Shown piece after piece: positions 49,374 to 57,315 of a stretch of DNA of 64,000 nucleotides (position 1 is its first letter; the number at the start of each line of letters is the position of its first letter). The notes under the pieces are model-generated. The model saw only the letters and a program-made list of their open reading frames with translations. It was not told the DNA's origin and made no database searches. Source of the stretch: Rhodothermales bacterium (lineage in GTDB: Bacteria; Bacteroidota; Rhodothermia; Rhodothermales; JAHQVL01). Made by a program: the position numbers and the translations under genes. The DNA is taken from NCBI GenBank assembly GCA_041391505.1, contig JAWKNW010000015.1:1-64000 (forward strand), written 5' to 3'.

Positions 49374-49922
49374 TTACGCGGCCTCGTCGAGTTCGAGGAT
49401 CGTCAATTCGTGATTGGTGTAGATGCAGATATCGGCCGCGATCGACAGGCTTTGTTCGACGATCTGTCGCGCGCTCAGGGGGAGCTGATTCTGGATCAAC
49501 GCGCGGGCAGCGGCAAGGGCGTAGGGGCCGCCCGATCCGATCGCGAGGATGTCATCGTCGGGTTCGATGACGTCACCGGTTCCGCTGATCAGCAAAAGAC
49601 GTTCCGTCGAAGCGACCGCAAGTAGGGCTTCAAGCCGTCGCAGGTAGCGGTCGGTGCGCCAGTCCTTGGCTAGTTCGACGGCGGCGCGGGTGAGGATGCC
49701 GCCGTATTTCTGTAATTTTTCCTCGAAACGCTCGAACAGCGTGAACGCGTCGGCCGTGGATCCGGCGAAGCCGGCGATGATCTTGCCGCCATGCAACGCG
49801 CGTACCTTCTGCGCCTTGCTCTTCATGATCGTCTGCCCCATCGTCGCCTGCCCGTCCGAGCCCAACGCGACGCGTCCGTTGTAACGAACGCCCACTACGG
49901 TGGTCGCATGAATACCGCTCAT
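49374..49922 (-). CDS. hslV: ATP-dependent protease peptidase subunit HslV
   Basis: HslV is the threonine peptidase of the HslUV protease. The product is 182 residues from the ATG at complement 49920-49922. After processing the catalytic Thr follows MSGIHA, so the mature start would be [20 protein letters not shown]. The [20 protein letters not shown] stretch contains the conserved Lys and the Gly-rich loop. The end, [20 protein letters not shown] and [20 protein letters not shown], is typical. A start 25 codons upstream is not used because it would block the processing site. It precedes the NYN-like gene and hslU on the minus strand. Confidence 0.95.
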   Translation of the reverse strand: MSGIHATTVVGVRYNGRVALGSDGQATMGQTIMKSKAQKVRALHGGKIIAGFAGSTADAFTLFERFEEKLQKYGGILTRAAVELAKDWRTDRYLRRLEALLAVASTERLLLISGTGDVIEPDDDILAIGSGGPYALAAARALIQNQLPLSARQIVEQSLSIAADICIYTNHELTILELDEAA

Positions 49923-50058
49923 TCCCGTCCCAGGTTGATTCTCAATTCTATGTCGAACACAGGCCTTCTTACACGAACATGGCCTCGTTCGGTTCACCGT
50001 TTATGAATCGAGAAATCAGGCGCGAACAGGGCCCCCGGGGCAGCGAAAAACGGGGGAT

Positions 50059-51561
50059 TCAGCGGGTATACCGCGCCAGAAGCTGCACGATCGCGTCCTG
50101 CGTTCGATGGATTTCGCGGGCTCGCAGGGTGTGGTTATTGCAGAAGAGGACAAACGACAGCGGGGTCCCGCCGGCCGACGTGACATACCCGCTCAGATTG
50201 CTGGTGCCGGTGAGTGTCCCGGTCTTCGCCCGCGCGTTCCCCATAGCCGGCCCGGTGCGCATGCGCCGCTCCAGCGACCCGTCGACGCCGCCGATGGGCA
50301 GCGAGTTGAGGAAGGCCAGGCGGATCGCATTGTCCGGATGGTGCCACATGTAACGCAGCACGCGATCGAGCATCTGCGCCGTCACCAGGTTCATCCGGGA
50401 TAACCCGGACCCGTCGACCAGCTGGATCCGGCTCGTGTCGACGCCGGCGCGGGCGTACGTGTACAGGGCGCTCATCACACCCATCTCGGTCGAACCGGGT
50501 TCGACGTCCGGATCGGCCACGGGGTGCACCACGCCGAGGGTCCGCAGCACGAGTTCGGCGTACAGGTTCTGGCTCTCCTTGTTGATCACCTTGACGATGT
50601 CGCGCAGCGGGGGGGAGGTGTGGGAGAGGAGCGGCGTCATCTCCGCCCGGGTGTAGTCGGGCTTGACGGGCAGATCGTCGACGTCGACGGCCTGGCCGCG
50701 GACCTCGATCCGATTGCTCTGGAGCACGTCGCGCAGCACGTGGACGAAGTAGAGGGTCGGATTCGCCACCGCCAGCCCGGTCGTATCGAGGCGGCCGGCG
50801 GGGAGTTCGGTGGAGATGACAAAGGAATTCGACGCCCGCGGGCGCTCGATCTCTTCGTCCTTGCGCTGGTCGGATGGGATGATGACGGCCGCGTTGAGCA
50901 GCTGGACGTACGAGGTGTTGCCGGGCTCCCAGTGCATCTGCGCCGGCCGGCCGGCGACGCTGCCGGTCATGATGACGTTCACGCTGTTGTCGTTGAACGA
51001 AAGACCGCTCATCTCGGCGCCATAATCGTACGGCTCGTCGTCCCAGCTCCAACCCGGCCCGAACGGGGTATCCTCGAAGATGTCGTCGTCCCCGATGAGG
51101 TCCCCCTCGATCGCGTAAATCCCCATGCTGCGCAGCGTGTCGGCCCATTCGCGGAACGTCCGGGTGATGTCGCCCTGGTTGAAACGCCCGCCGATGACCG
51201 GGTCCCCGGAGCCCCGAATATACAGGTTGCCCTTGAGTATCCCATTTTCGATGGGGCCGTCCGCATAGCCGATGGTGGTATAGGTGAAGCCGGGCCCGAG
51301 CTGGTCGAGGGATGCCGCCGTCGTGAAGAGCTTGGCGTTGGACGCCGGCATGAGGCTCAGCTTGTGGTTCCTTTCGTACAGCACCTCGCCGGTGTTCAGG
51401 TCGGTGATGTACGCCGCCCAGATCGCGTTCTCGTAGTCCGGCTGCTTGAGATACGTGTCGATGTACCGGGCCAGCTGTTCCGGGGACGTGGCCTGGGGCT
51501 GGGCAGTGGCGGCGCTCACGAGGAACGCGGCCACGGCGCAAAATAGAATCGATGGCTTCAT
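50059..51561 (-). CDS. dacB: D-alanyl-D-alanine carboxypeptidase/endopeptidase (PBP4, DacB type)
   Basis: This 500-residue periplasmic enzyme trims or opens peptidoglycan crosslinks. A signal peptide ends at about residue 20. The catalytic SxxK is in MPASNAKLFTTAASLDQLG (Ser74, Lys77), the SxN-equivalent is in VDGSGLSRMNLVTAQML, and the KTG is in ARAKTGTLTGTSNLSGYV. Domains II/III typical of S13 PBP4 proteins are inserted between SxxK and SGL, with GNLYIRGSGDPVIGG near residue 112 and MSGLSFNDNSVNVIMTGSVA near 185. It sits next to mreC and mreB on the same strand and probably contributes to cell-shape control. Confidence 0.92.
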   Translation of the reverse strand: MKPSILFCAVAAFLVSAATAQPQATSPEQLARYIDTYLKQPDYENAIWAAYITDLNTGEVLYERNHKLSLMPASNAKLFTTAASLDQLGPGFTYTTIGYADGPIENGILKGNLYIRGSGDPVIGGRFNQGDITRTFREWADTLRSMGIYAIEGDLIGDDDIFEDTPFGPGWSWDDEPYDYGAEMSGLSFNDNSVNVIMTGSVAGRPAQMHWEPGNTSYVQLLNAAVIIPSDQRKDEEIERPRASNSFVISTELPAGRLDTTGLAVANPTLYFVHVLRDVLQSNRIEVRGQAVDVDDLPVKPDYTRAEMTPLLSHTSPPLRDIVKVINKESQNLYAELVLRTLGVVHPVADPDVEPGSTEMGVMSALYTYARAGVDTSRIQLVDGSGLSRMNLVTAQMLDRVLRYMWHHPDNAIRLAFLNSLPIGGVDGSLERRMRTGPAMGNARAKTGTLTGTSNLSGYVTSAGGTPLSFVLFCNNHTLRAREIHRTQDAIVQLLARYTR

Positions 51562-51593
51562 AGGATGACAGGCCGTCCGCCGCCGGGCGGACG

Positions 51594-52415
51594 TTATTCG
51601 AGCTGTTCGATCGCCGTTCGTTCGGGGTCGGGCGTCTCCAGAACGACGAAGGCATGATCGCCGGTATCGATCGACGACGCCGGGCGAAGGTAGATAAGCA
51701 ACTGGTTCTTACCGGGCTGGCGCTCGTAGGATTCCACCACGCCGATCGGGTAGCCGGGAGGGAAAACGCCGCTGAACCCGCTGGACACCACCAGGTCGCC
51801 CACCTCGACCTGTTCCGTCTTGATCACGTGCTCCATCAGCAGCTGGTCCCGAAGCTGCCCTTCCCACCGCACGATGCCCATCGCGTTGGACGACTGGAGC
51901 TTGGCCGGCACGCGGAAATCCATGTTCAGATACGACATCACGCGGGCGTAATGCTCGCTCACGAGTTCGACCTTGCCGAGGATGCCCCGGTCGTCGACCA
52001 CGCCCATCCCCACTTCCACGCCCTGCTCGCGGCCCACGTTGAGCGTCAGGAAATTGCGCTGCCGGGTGATCTCTTTCTCGACGATGCGCGCCGGCGCGAG
52101 GCGATGGGCGGATTCCTGCCTGAATTCGAGCAGCCGGCGGAGCCGCTCGTTTTCCTGCTGGGCTTCCCGCGAACGCGCGAGCTGGCTGGAAAGCTGGATG
52201 TTTTCGCGCCGCAACGCGTCGTTCTCCTCCAGGGCGCGCACGTACCGGCCCACCCAGCTCATGTTGGTCTCGACACGGGCCGTCAGTTCGAGCGATGCCG
52301 CCCGGAGCGCGCGCAGAATGGATGTGTTCTGGGTGAGCATGACCAGCGTCGAGACGCCGAGCAGGCCCACCAGCAACACCCAGTCGCGAATCTGCGCCCA
52401 TTGGCGGACATTCAT
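51594..52415 (-). CDS. mreC: Rod shape-determining protein MreC
   Basis: MreC is a membrane-anchored periplasmic protein that connects MreB with the peptidoglycan machinery. The 273-residue sequence has one membrane segment (about residues 12-29, DWVLLVGLLGVSTLVMLTQN), a coiled coil (about 55-95, with NDALRRENIQLSSQLARSRE) and the two-lobed beta domain. QRNFLTLNVGREQGVEVGMG with VVDDRGILGKVELVSEHYAR and QLLIYLRPASSIDTGDHAFV fit the family. It follows mreB by 14 nt and precedes the dacB-type PBP gene by 32 nt. No mreD is seen downstream. Confidence 0.93.
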   Translation of the reverse strand: MNVRQWAQIRDWVLLVGLLGVSTLVMLTQNTSILRALRAASLELTARVETNMSWVGRYVRALEENDALRRENIQLSSQLARSREAQQENERLRRLLEFRQESAHRLAPARIVEKEITRQRNFLTLNVGREQGVEVGMGVVDDRGILGKVELVSEHYARVMSYLNMDFRVPAKLQSSNAMGIVRWEGQLRDQLLMEHVIKTEQVEVGDLVVSSGFSGVFPPGYPIGVVESYERQPGKNQLLIYLRPASSIDTGDHAFVVLETPDPERTAIEQLE

Positions 52416-52429
52416 AATCCGTCCCGTGC

Positions 52430-53440
52430 TCAGGTGAGCACTTTTTCGTACACGTGGAGATTCTCGAGCACCTTGCCCGTTCCGCGCACCACGGCGGTGA
52501 GCGGATCTTCAGCAATGTATACAGGGATCTCCGCCCGGTTCCGGATGAGGGTGTCCAGGCCCTTGAGGAGGGCGCCGCCGCCCGTCAGCATGATGCCGCG
52601 TTCCAGAATGTCCGACCCCAGCTCCGGCGGCGTCCGCTCCAGGCAGTGCAGCACGGCGGCCGCGATCTGGCCGATGGGTTCGTTGAGCGCCTCGCGGACG
52701 TCTTCCGATGAGATGGAGCGGATCTTGGGGATGCCGCTGACCAGGTCCCGTCCCTTGACCGAAATCTCCAGCTCGGGGTCGAGCTCGACCGCGCTGCCGA
52801 TCTCGCATTTGATGCGCTCGGCGGTGCGGAGCCCGATGAGCAGGTTGTGATTCCGCTTGAAGTACTGCAGGATCGTGTTGTCGAGCTCGTCGCCGGCGAC
52901 GCGGATCGACTCGTCGATCACGATACCCGACAGCGCGATGACGGCGATCTCCGTCGTGCCGCCGCCGATATCGACGACCATGTTGCCGACCGGCTCATCG
53001 ACGTTCATCCCGATGCCGATCGCCGCGGCCATCGGCTCCTTGATGAGGTAGACCTGTTTGGCGCCGGCGCGCTCGGCGGACTCCCGCACGGCCCGCTCCT
53101 CGACGCCGGTGATCCCGCTCGGGACGCAGACCACCATCCGGCGGATCGAGCTGTACCAGCTCGTCTGCACCTTGCGGATCAGCCCGCGTATCATCTGTTC
53201 GGCCACCTCGAAATCGGCGATGACCCCGTCTTTCAGGGGGCGGATGGTTTCGATCTGCGGATGCGTCCGCTCGTGCATCTGCTGGGCTTCGTACCCGATG
53301 GCGATAGCCTGCCGGGTGCTGCGGTCGACGGCGACGATGCTGGGCTCGTTAAGGACGATGCCCTGGCCGGCGATGTGGATCAGCGTGTTCGCCGTACCCA
53401 GATCGATGGCTACATCGTGCGAAAACTTGAAAAAGGGCAT
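52430..53440 (-). CDS. mreB: Rod shape-determining protein MreB
   Basis: MreB is an actin-like filament protein that organises lateral wall growth under the inner membrane. The 336-residue sequence has the ATP-binding phosphate 1 loop DVAIDLGTANTLIHIAGQGI, phosphate 2 MVVDIGGGTTEIAVIALSG and the adenosine-binding ERGIMLTGGGALLKGLDTLI. The N-terminal MPFFKFS could be a short membrane-binding tail. It begins the mreB-mreC-dacB group. A run of GGGTTGC heptads lies just upstream at 53449-53483. Confidence 0.96.
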   Translation of the reverse strand: MPFFKFSHDVAIDLGTANTLIHIAGQGIVLNEPSIVAVDRSTRQAIAIGYEAQQMHERTHPQIETIRPLKDGVIADFEVAEQMIRGLIRKVQTSWYSSIRRMVVCVPSGITGVEERAVRESAERAGAKQVYLIKEPMAAAIGIGMNVDEPVGNMVVDIGGGTTEIAVIALSGIVIDESIRVAGDELDNTILQYFKRNHNLLIGLRTAERIKCEIGSAVELDPELEISVKGRDLVSGIPKIRSISSEDVREALNEPIGQIAAAVLHCLERTPPELGSDILERGIMLTGGGALLKGLDTLIRNRAEIPVYIAEDPLTAVVRGTGKVLENLHVYEKVLT

Positions 53441-53574
53441 GTAGGTGCGGGTTGCGGGTGTCGGGTTGCAGGCGTCGGGTTGCCCGTTCCAGGTGGGGGT
53501 GCAGGAAAGAACCTGGGCTGGATGCGGGAAACCGTCACCGCTCGAAGGACGCGTATGGCGTCTCGAGAACGTTC
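53441..53574. repeat. Heptad repeat region (GGGTTGC) upstream of mreB
   Basis: Three exact copies of gggttgc stand at 53449-53455, 53463-53469 and 53477-53483, spaced exactly 14 nt, so the stretch is built on 7-nt periods (gggttgc gggtgtc gggttgc aggcgtc gggttgc). The words resemble the GGTTGCA/GGTTCAA heptads of the other intergenic repeats in this window. It lies in the 134-nt gap between purH and mreB. Confidence 0.75.
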
Positions 53575-55164
53575 TCAGTGCCGGAAATGTCGTTGACCGG
53601 TAAAGACCATGGCGATGCCGCGCTCATCGGCTGCGGCGATCACCTCTTCGTCCCGCACCGAGCCGCCGGGCTGGATGGCGGCGCGGGCTCCGCTGGCGGC
53701 TGCTTCGAGCAGTCCGTCGGCGAACGGGAAGAATGCGTCGGAGGCTACCACCGATTGCGCGAAATTCAGTTCCGATTTGCGCCCTTTCATGACGGCGATC
53801 TCGGAGGAATCGATGCGGCTCATCTGGCCGGCGCCGACGCCGAGCGTCGCGCCGTCGCGGGCATACACGATGGCGTTGCTCTTCACGTGCTTGACCACGC
53901 GCCACGCGAACAACAGATCGCGCCACTCGGCGTCGTCCGGCTGGCGCTTCGTCACCACGGTGCACTGGGCTTTGAGCGCCTCGAACGCCGGCAGCACCGG
54001 GTCGCGGTCCTGCACCAGCAGCCCGCCGAGCACGGAGCGGACGTCGGGGCGGGCATCCGTCCGGGCCGCCTTGAGGGAGCGGAGCAGGCGGCGGTTTTTT
54101 TTCTGCATCAGCAGGTCGAGCACGCCGTCCTCGTACGCCGGGGCGATGATGATCTCGGTAAAGATCTGGTCGATGGCCTCGGCCGTCGCCCGGTCCAGCG
54201 GCCGGTTCACGACCACGATGCCGCCGAACGGCGACTGCCGGTCGGTGGCGAAGGCGTTGCGGTAGGCGTCGGCGAGCGTGCCGGCCGTGGCTACGCCGCA
54301 GGGGTTGGTGTGCTTGAGGATGGCGCACGTGGGCGGCTCGTCCCGAAACTCGTCGATCAGTGTGAGCGCGGCACTGGCATCCAGCATGTTGTTGAACGAC
54401 AGCTCCTTGCCGTGCAGCGTCTCGACATACTCGCCGATGGTGCCGTAGATGCCGGCCTTCTGGTGCGGGTTTTCGCCGTACCGCAAGGTCTGATAGCGCG
54501 GTTCGCTCACCTCGAAAACGGCCGGCAGCTCATCTTCCGCGCCACGCGCGAAATAGGCGGCGATGGCCTGGTCGTACACGCCCGTATGCGCGAACGCCGC
54601 GCCGGCGAGCCGACGCCGGGTCGCCATGCCGAGCGCACCGTGCTGGCGCTCCAACTCGTCGGCCACGCCGGCGTAGTCGGCCGGCGACGTGACGACGCTG
54701 ACAAAGAAGTAGTTCTTGGCGGCCGCCCGGATCATGGAGGGCCCCCCGATATCGATGTTCTCGATGGCGAGCGCGTCCGTGATGTCGGGCGAGGCGACGG
54801 CCTGTTTGAATGGATAGAGGTTGACGACCACCAGGTCGATCGGCGCGATGCCGTGCGCCTCCAGCTGGGCGAGGTCATCCGGGTCGTTCCGCCGGGCGAG
54901 CAGGCCGCCGTGCACGGCGGGGTGCAGGGTCTTGACGCGACCGTCGAGGATTTCGGGGAAACCGGTGATATCGGAGACATCCTTCACGGGCAGGCCGGCG
55001 TTGCGCAGCGCGGAGGCGGTGCCGCCGGTCGAAAGCAACTCGACGCCCAGCCGGTGAAGCCGGGTGGCGAACGCGGCGAGGTCGGTTTTATCGGAGACGG
55101 AGAGCAGCGCGCTTTGGATGGGGCGCATATCGTCGGGCGCCGGCAAGTCTTTTACTGAAATCAT
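53575..55164 (-). CDS. purH: Bifunctional AICAR transformylase/IMP cyclohydrolase PurH
   Basis: PurH catalyses the last two steps of IMP synthesis in the cytoplasm. The 529-residue protein begins with the cyclohydrolase MGS-like domain: [20 protein letters not shown], and [20 protein letters not shown]. The transformylase part carries [14 protein letters not shown] and the catalytic [20 protein letters not shown] near residue 280. The C-terminus ends FTGQRHFRH, as in the family. The ATG at complement 55162-55164 gives the normal length. It follows purN by 27 nt, forming a purN-purH pair. Confidence 0.96.
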   Translation of the reverse strand: MISVKDLPAPDDMRPIQSALLSVSDKTDLAAFATRLHRLGVELLSTGGTASALRNAGLPVKDVSDITGFPEILDGRVKTLHPAVHGGLLARRNDPDDLAQLEAHGIAPIDLVVVNLYPFKQAVASPDITDALAIENIDIGGPSMIRAAAKNYFFVSVVTSPADYAGVADELERQHGALGMATRRRLAGAAFAHTGVYDQAIAAYFARGAEDELPAVFEVSEPRYQTLRYGENPHQKAGIYGTIGEYVETLHGKELSFNNMLDASAALTLIDEFRDEPPTCAILKHTNPCGVATAGTLADAYRNAFATDRQSPFGGIVVVNRPLDRATAEAIDQIFTEIIIAPAYEDGVLDLLMQKKNRRLLRSLKAARTDARPDVRSVLGGLLVQDRDPVLPAFEALKAQCTVVTKRQPDDAEWRDLLFAWRVVKHVKSNAIVYARDGATLGVGAGQMSRIDSSEIAVMKGRKSELNFAQSVVASDAFFPFADGLLEAAASGARAAIQPGGSVRDEEVIAAADERGIAMVFTGQRHFRH

Positions 55165-55191
55165 GATCTGGGATCGAACATCGTGAACAGG

Positions 55192-55824
55192 TCAGGTCCG
55201 GGAAGGCTCGTCGTCCACCAGCACGTGCCGGCCCTCGATGCGCACGCGCCCCTGGGCGAAGAGCGCGAGCGCCTCCGGGAAGAGGCGGTGCTCGACGGCC
55301 AGCACCCGCGCCGCGAGTTGCTCCGGCGTATCGCCGGGCTCCACACGCACGGGTTCTTGCAGCACTACCGGCCCGGTATCGTAGGCCTCATCCACCAGAT
55401 GCACGGTGACGCCCGTCCACCGCACGCCGTAGTCGAGCACGGCCCGGTGGATTCGCTGGCCGTACATGCCCGGTCCTCCGAACGCCGGCAGCAGCGACGG
55501 ATGGATGTTGAGCATGCGTCCGCGAAACGACGCCACGAAGGGCGCGGGGATCTTCTTCAGGTATCCGGCGAGGGCGATGAAATCGGCGTGGTGGGCGCGC
55601 AGGGTATCCTGCAAGATGGCGAGGTATTCGCTTTCCGTAAAGGATGCGGGGTCGAGCACGGCGGTGGGAATGCCGTGCGACCGGGCGCGTTCGAGCGCGA
55701 AGGCGTCCGCCTTGTTGCTCAGGACGAGCGCCAGGGTCGCCGGCAGCCGGCCGGTCTCTATCGCATGAACGATTGCTTCCAGATTAGAGCCGCCCCCGGA
55801 AGCGAATACGGCTAACTGCATCAA
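55192..55824 (-). CDS. purN: Phosphoribosylglycinamide formyltransferase PurN
   Basis: PurN adds the formyl group from 10-formyltetrahydrofolate to GAR in purine synthesis. The 210-residue protein has QLAVFASGGGSNLEAIVHAI at the start, GYLKKIPAPFVASFRGRMLN, and the active-site NIHPSLLPAFGG with the His. The third catalytic residue is the Asp of VDEAYDTGPVVLQEPV. These match the N10-formyl-THF-dependent enzyme, not the formate-using PurT. It is first of the purN-purH pair, 27 nt apart. Confidence 0.95.
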   Translation of the reverse strand: MMQLAVFASGGGSNLEAIVHAIETGRLPATLALVLSNKADAFALERARSHGIPTAVLDPASFTESEYLAILQDTLRAHHADFIALAGYLKKIPAPFVASFRGRMLNIHPSLLPAFGGPGMYGQRIHRAVLDYGVRWTGVTVHLVDEAYDTGPVVLQEPVRVEPGDTPEQLAARVLAVEHRLFPEALALFAQGRVRIEGRHVLVDDEPSRT

Positions 55825-55866
55825 GGTGTGCGTCGGAAGGACGTGACAAAAGCCGGGGGAATATAA

Positions 55867-56808
55867 TCAGACAAGATCGTAATCAGAAGAGCCGACTACA
55901 GGTTCGAGCAGCGCGAGGGCGGCATGGCTGCCGGAAACGGTGAGGCGCGCGTGAATTCCGATCGGCAGGGCGATTTTTTCGGGGAAATGCCCGTACGGAA
56001 GCCCGCGTGCCACGGGATACGACGCCCCTCCGAAATAGGCCTCGATCACGCCCTCGAACAGTCCGGGGTCGTTATCGGGGTCGGGAAACCCGGTGAATCC
56101 GCCGAGCACCACGCCGGCCAGGGTGTCCAGCAGCCCGGCCAGCCGAAGCTGGCACAGCAACGCATCGATGCGGTAGGGCGCCTCGCCCACGTCTTCCAGA
56201 AACAGGATCGCGCCGTCGAGCGAAGGGAGGTAGGGAGTGCCGATGAGGCGCGCGATCAGCGACAGGTTGCCGCCGATCAGCGTGCCCTCCGCCGCGCCGG
56301 CGCGCACCGGGACGAGCGCGTCGCCGCCCGGGTCGAGCGTCGGTATCCCGCCGCATGCGAGCGACCAGAACTGCGCCTCGCGCTGCGGATCGATGGTCGG
56401 CCAGTCGACGCCGACCATCGGACCGGATATCGACGGGACGCCGGCCTGGCTCAGCCAGGCCAGTTGCAGCGCCGTGATGTCGCTGTAACCCACGAGCAGA
56501 CGGGGGCGCGCCCGCAGCGCGTCGTAGTCGATGCGATCGAGAATCCGCATGGCGCCATAGCCGCCGCGCGCGCAGAAGAGGGCGTCGATGGAGGGGTCGC
56601 GCAGCGCATCGTTGAGTTCGGCGGCGCGTTCGTCGTCCGTGCCGGCGAGGAAGCCGTACGGGGGGCGATCGGGTGGGCCGGCGATGCGGTAACCACGGGA
56701 TGCGAGTATCTCGCAGCCCCGGTGCAGATCACGCAGGGATCGGGGTGGTCCGGCGGGCGCGATGACGGCGATGGCGGACCGGCCCGGGACGAGGGGAGAC
56801 GGCTTCAA
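55867..56808 (-). CDS. LD-carboxypeptidase (S66 family)
   Basis: The 313-residue enzyme cleaves the terminal D-alanine from L-Ala-D-Glu-mDAP-D-Ala during wall recycling, in the cytoplasm. The S66 nucleophile is Ser109 in RPRLLVGYSDITALQLAWLS. The Glu is in AILFLEDVGEAPYRIDALLC and the His in GLPYGHFPEKIALPIGIHAR. IAVIAPAGPPRSLRDLHRGC and DALFCARGGYGAMRILDRID open the protein in family fashion. It is followed 2 nt later by a LapA-domain gene. Self-immunity MccF relatives share the fold, but the genomic setting favours LdcA-like wall recycling. Confidence 0.9.
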   Translation of the reverse strand: MKPSPLVPGRSAIAVIAPAGPPRSLRDLHRGCEILASRGYRIAGPPDRPPYGFLAGTDDERAAELNDALRDPSIDALFCARGGYGAMRILDRIDYDALRARPRLLVGYSDITALQLAWLSQAGVPSISGPMVGVDWPTIDPQREAQFWSLACGGIPTLDPGGDALVPVRAGAAEGTLIGGNLSLIARLIGTPYLPSLDGAILFLEDVGEAPYRIDALLCQLRLAGLLDTLAGVVLGGFTGFPDPDNDPGLFEGVIEAYFGGASYPVARGLPYGHFPEKIALPIGIHARLTVSGSHAALALLEPVVGSSDYDLV

Positions 56809-56810
56809 CC

Positions 56811-57023
56811 TCAGGAGTTGCGCATGAGCCGGCGGCGGCGGATGCTGCTCGGCAGCGTCGCGAGGATGCCGGTCAGGATACCGATGATAAAGGTGCTGAT
56901 CAGGATCACCGCCACGGTGCCCTCTATCGCATAGGGACCGAGCTGGATGTTGATCTTGGTCTGATTCTCAAAGCCGAAAAGAACCGTTATCAGGGCCAGC
57001 GCAAAGGCTAGTATGGTTCGCAT
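56811..57023 (-). CDS. LapA-domain small membrane protein (copy 1)
   Basis: This 70-residue protein has the LapA (DUF1049) layout: two membrane helices (TILAFALALITVLFGFENQT, and VAVILISTFIIGILTGILAT), with a short link INIQLGPYAIEG and a basic tail (IRRRRLMRN). Family members bind proteins of lipopolysaccharide assembly in Proteobacteria, but in this phylum their role is open. The ATG (complement 57021-57023) is preferred over an extension 25 codons longer which lacks membrane character. It follows the paralogue by 34 nt and precedes the LD-carboxypeptidase gene by 2 nt. Confidence 0.75.
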   Translation of the reverse strand: MRTILAFALALITVLFGFENQTKINIQLGPYAIEGTVAVILISTFIIGILTGILATLPSSIRRRRLMRNS

Positions 57024-57057
57024 GGTTATGGGTAAGGATGGTGGCTGAAGAAGCGGA

Positions 57058-57282
57058 TCAACCCGCTTTTTCGCTGGTGCGGCGCATGCGGTACGCACGC
57101 CATCCGCTCGGTATGCTGGTGCTCATACCGACGAGCATGCCCAGGGCGAAACATGCAATGAGGATGATGCCGGCGGATGCCGTGATCTCGAAGGGGCCCA
57201 GCAGTAATTTGACGACACCCGGATTCTGGATAGCCACATAGACGGCCAGTCCCGCCAGCACGAGGGAAATCAAGACGTTCAT
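57058..57282 (-). CDS. LapA-domain small membrane protein (copy 2)
   Basis: This 74-residue protein has the same design as its neighbour: a first helix (NVLISLVLAGLAVYVAIQNP), a link VVKLLLGPFEITASAG and a second helix (IILIACFALGMLVGMSTSIP) with a basic end (WRAYRMRRTS). The two share the order QN/Q-x-LGP-x-I but are far apart in sequence, so the duplication is old. As a pair they may form a hetero-oligomer. It lies 33 nt after the propeller-protein gene, so it could be translated from that transcript, or from its own promoter. Confidence 0.72.
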   Translation of the reverse strand: MNVLISLVLAGLAVYVAIQNPGVVKLLLGPFEITASAGIILIACFALGMLVGMSTSIPSGWRAYRMRRTSEKAG

Positions 57283-57315
57283 GGAATTCCTTGCTTCAAC
57301 GCGAGGTCTTTGGGG

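Noticed and set aside
49923..49997. An upstream extension of hslV by 25 codons
   Set aside because: HslV needs a short propeptide before the catalytic Thr; the nearer ATG gives MSGIHA before the TT, the correct layout.
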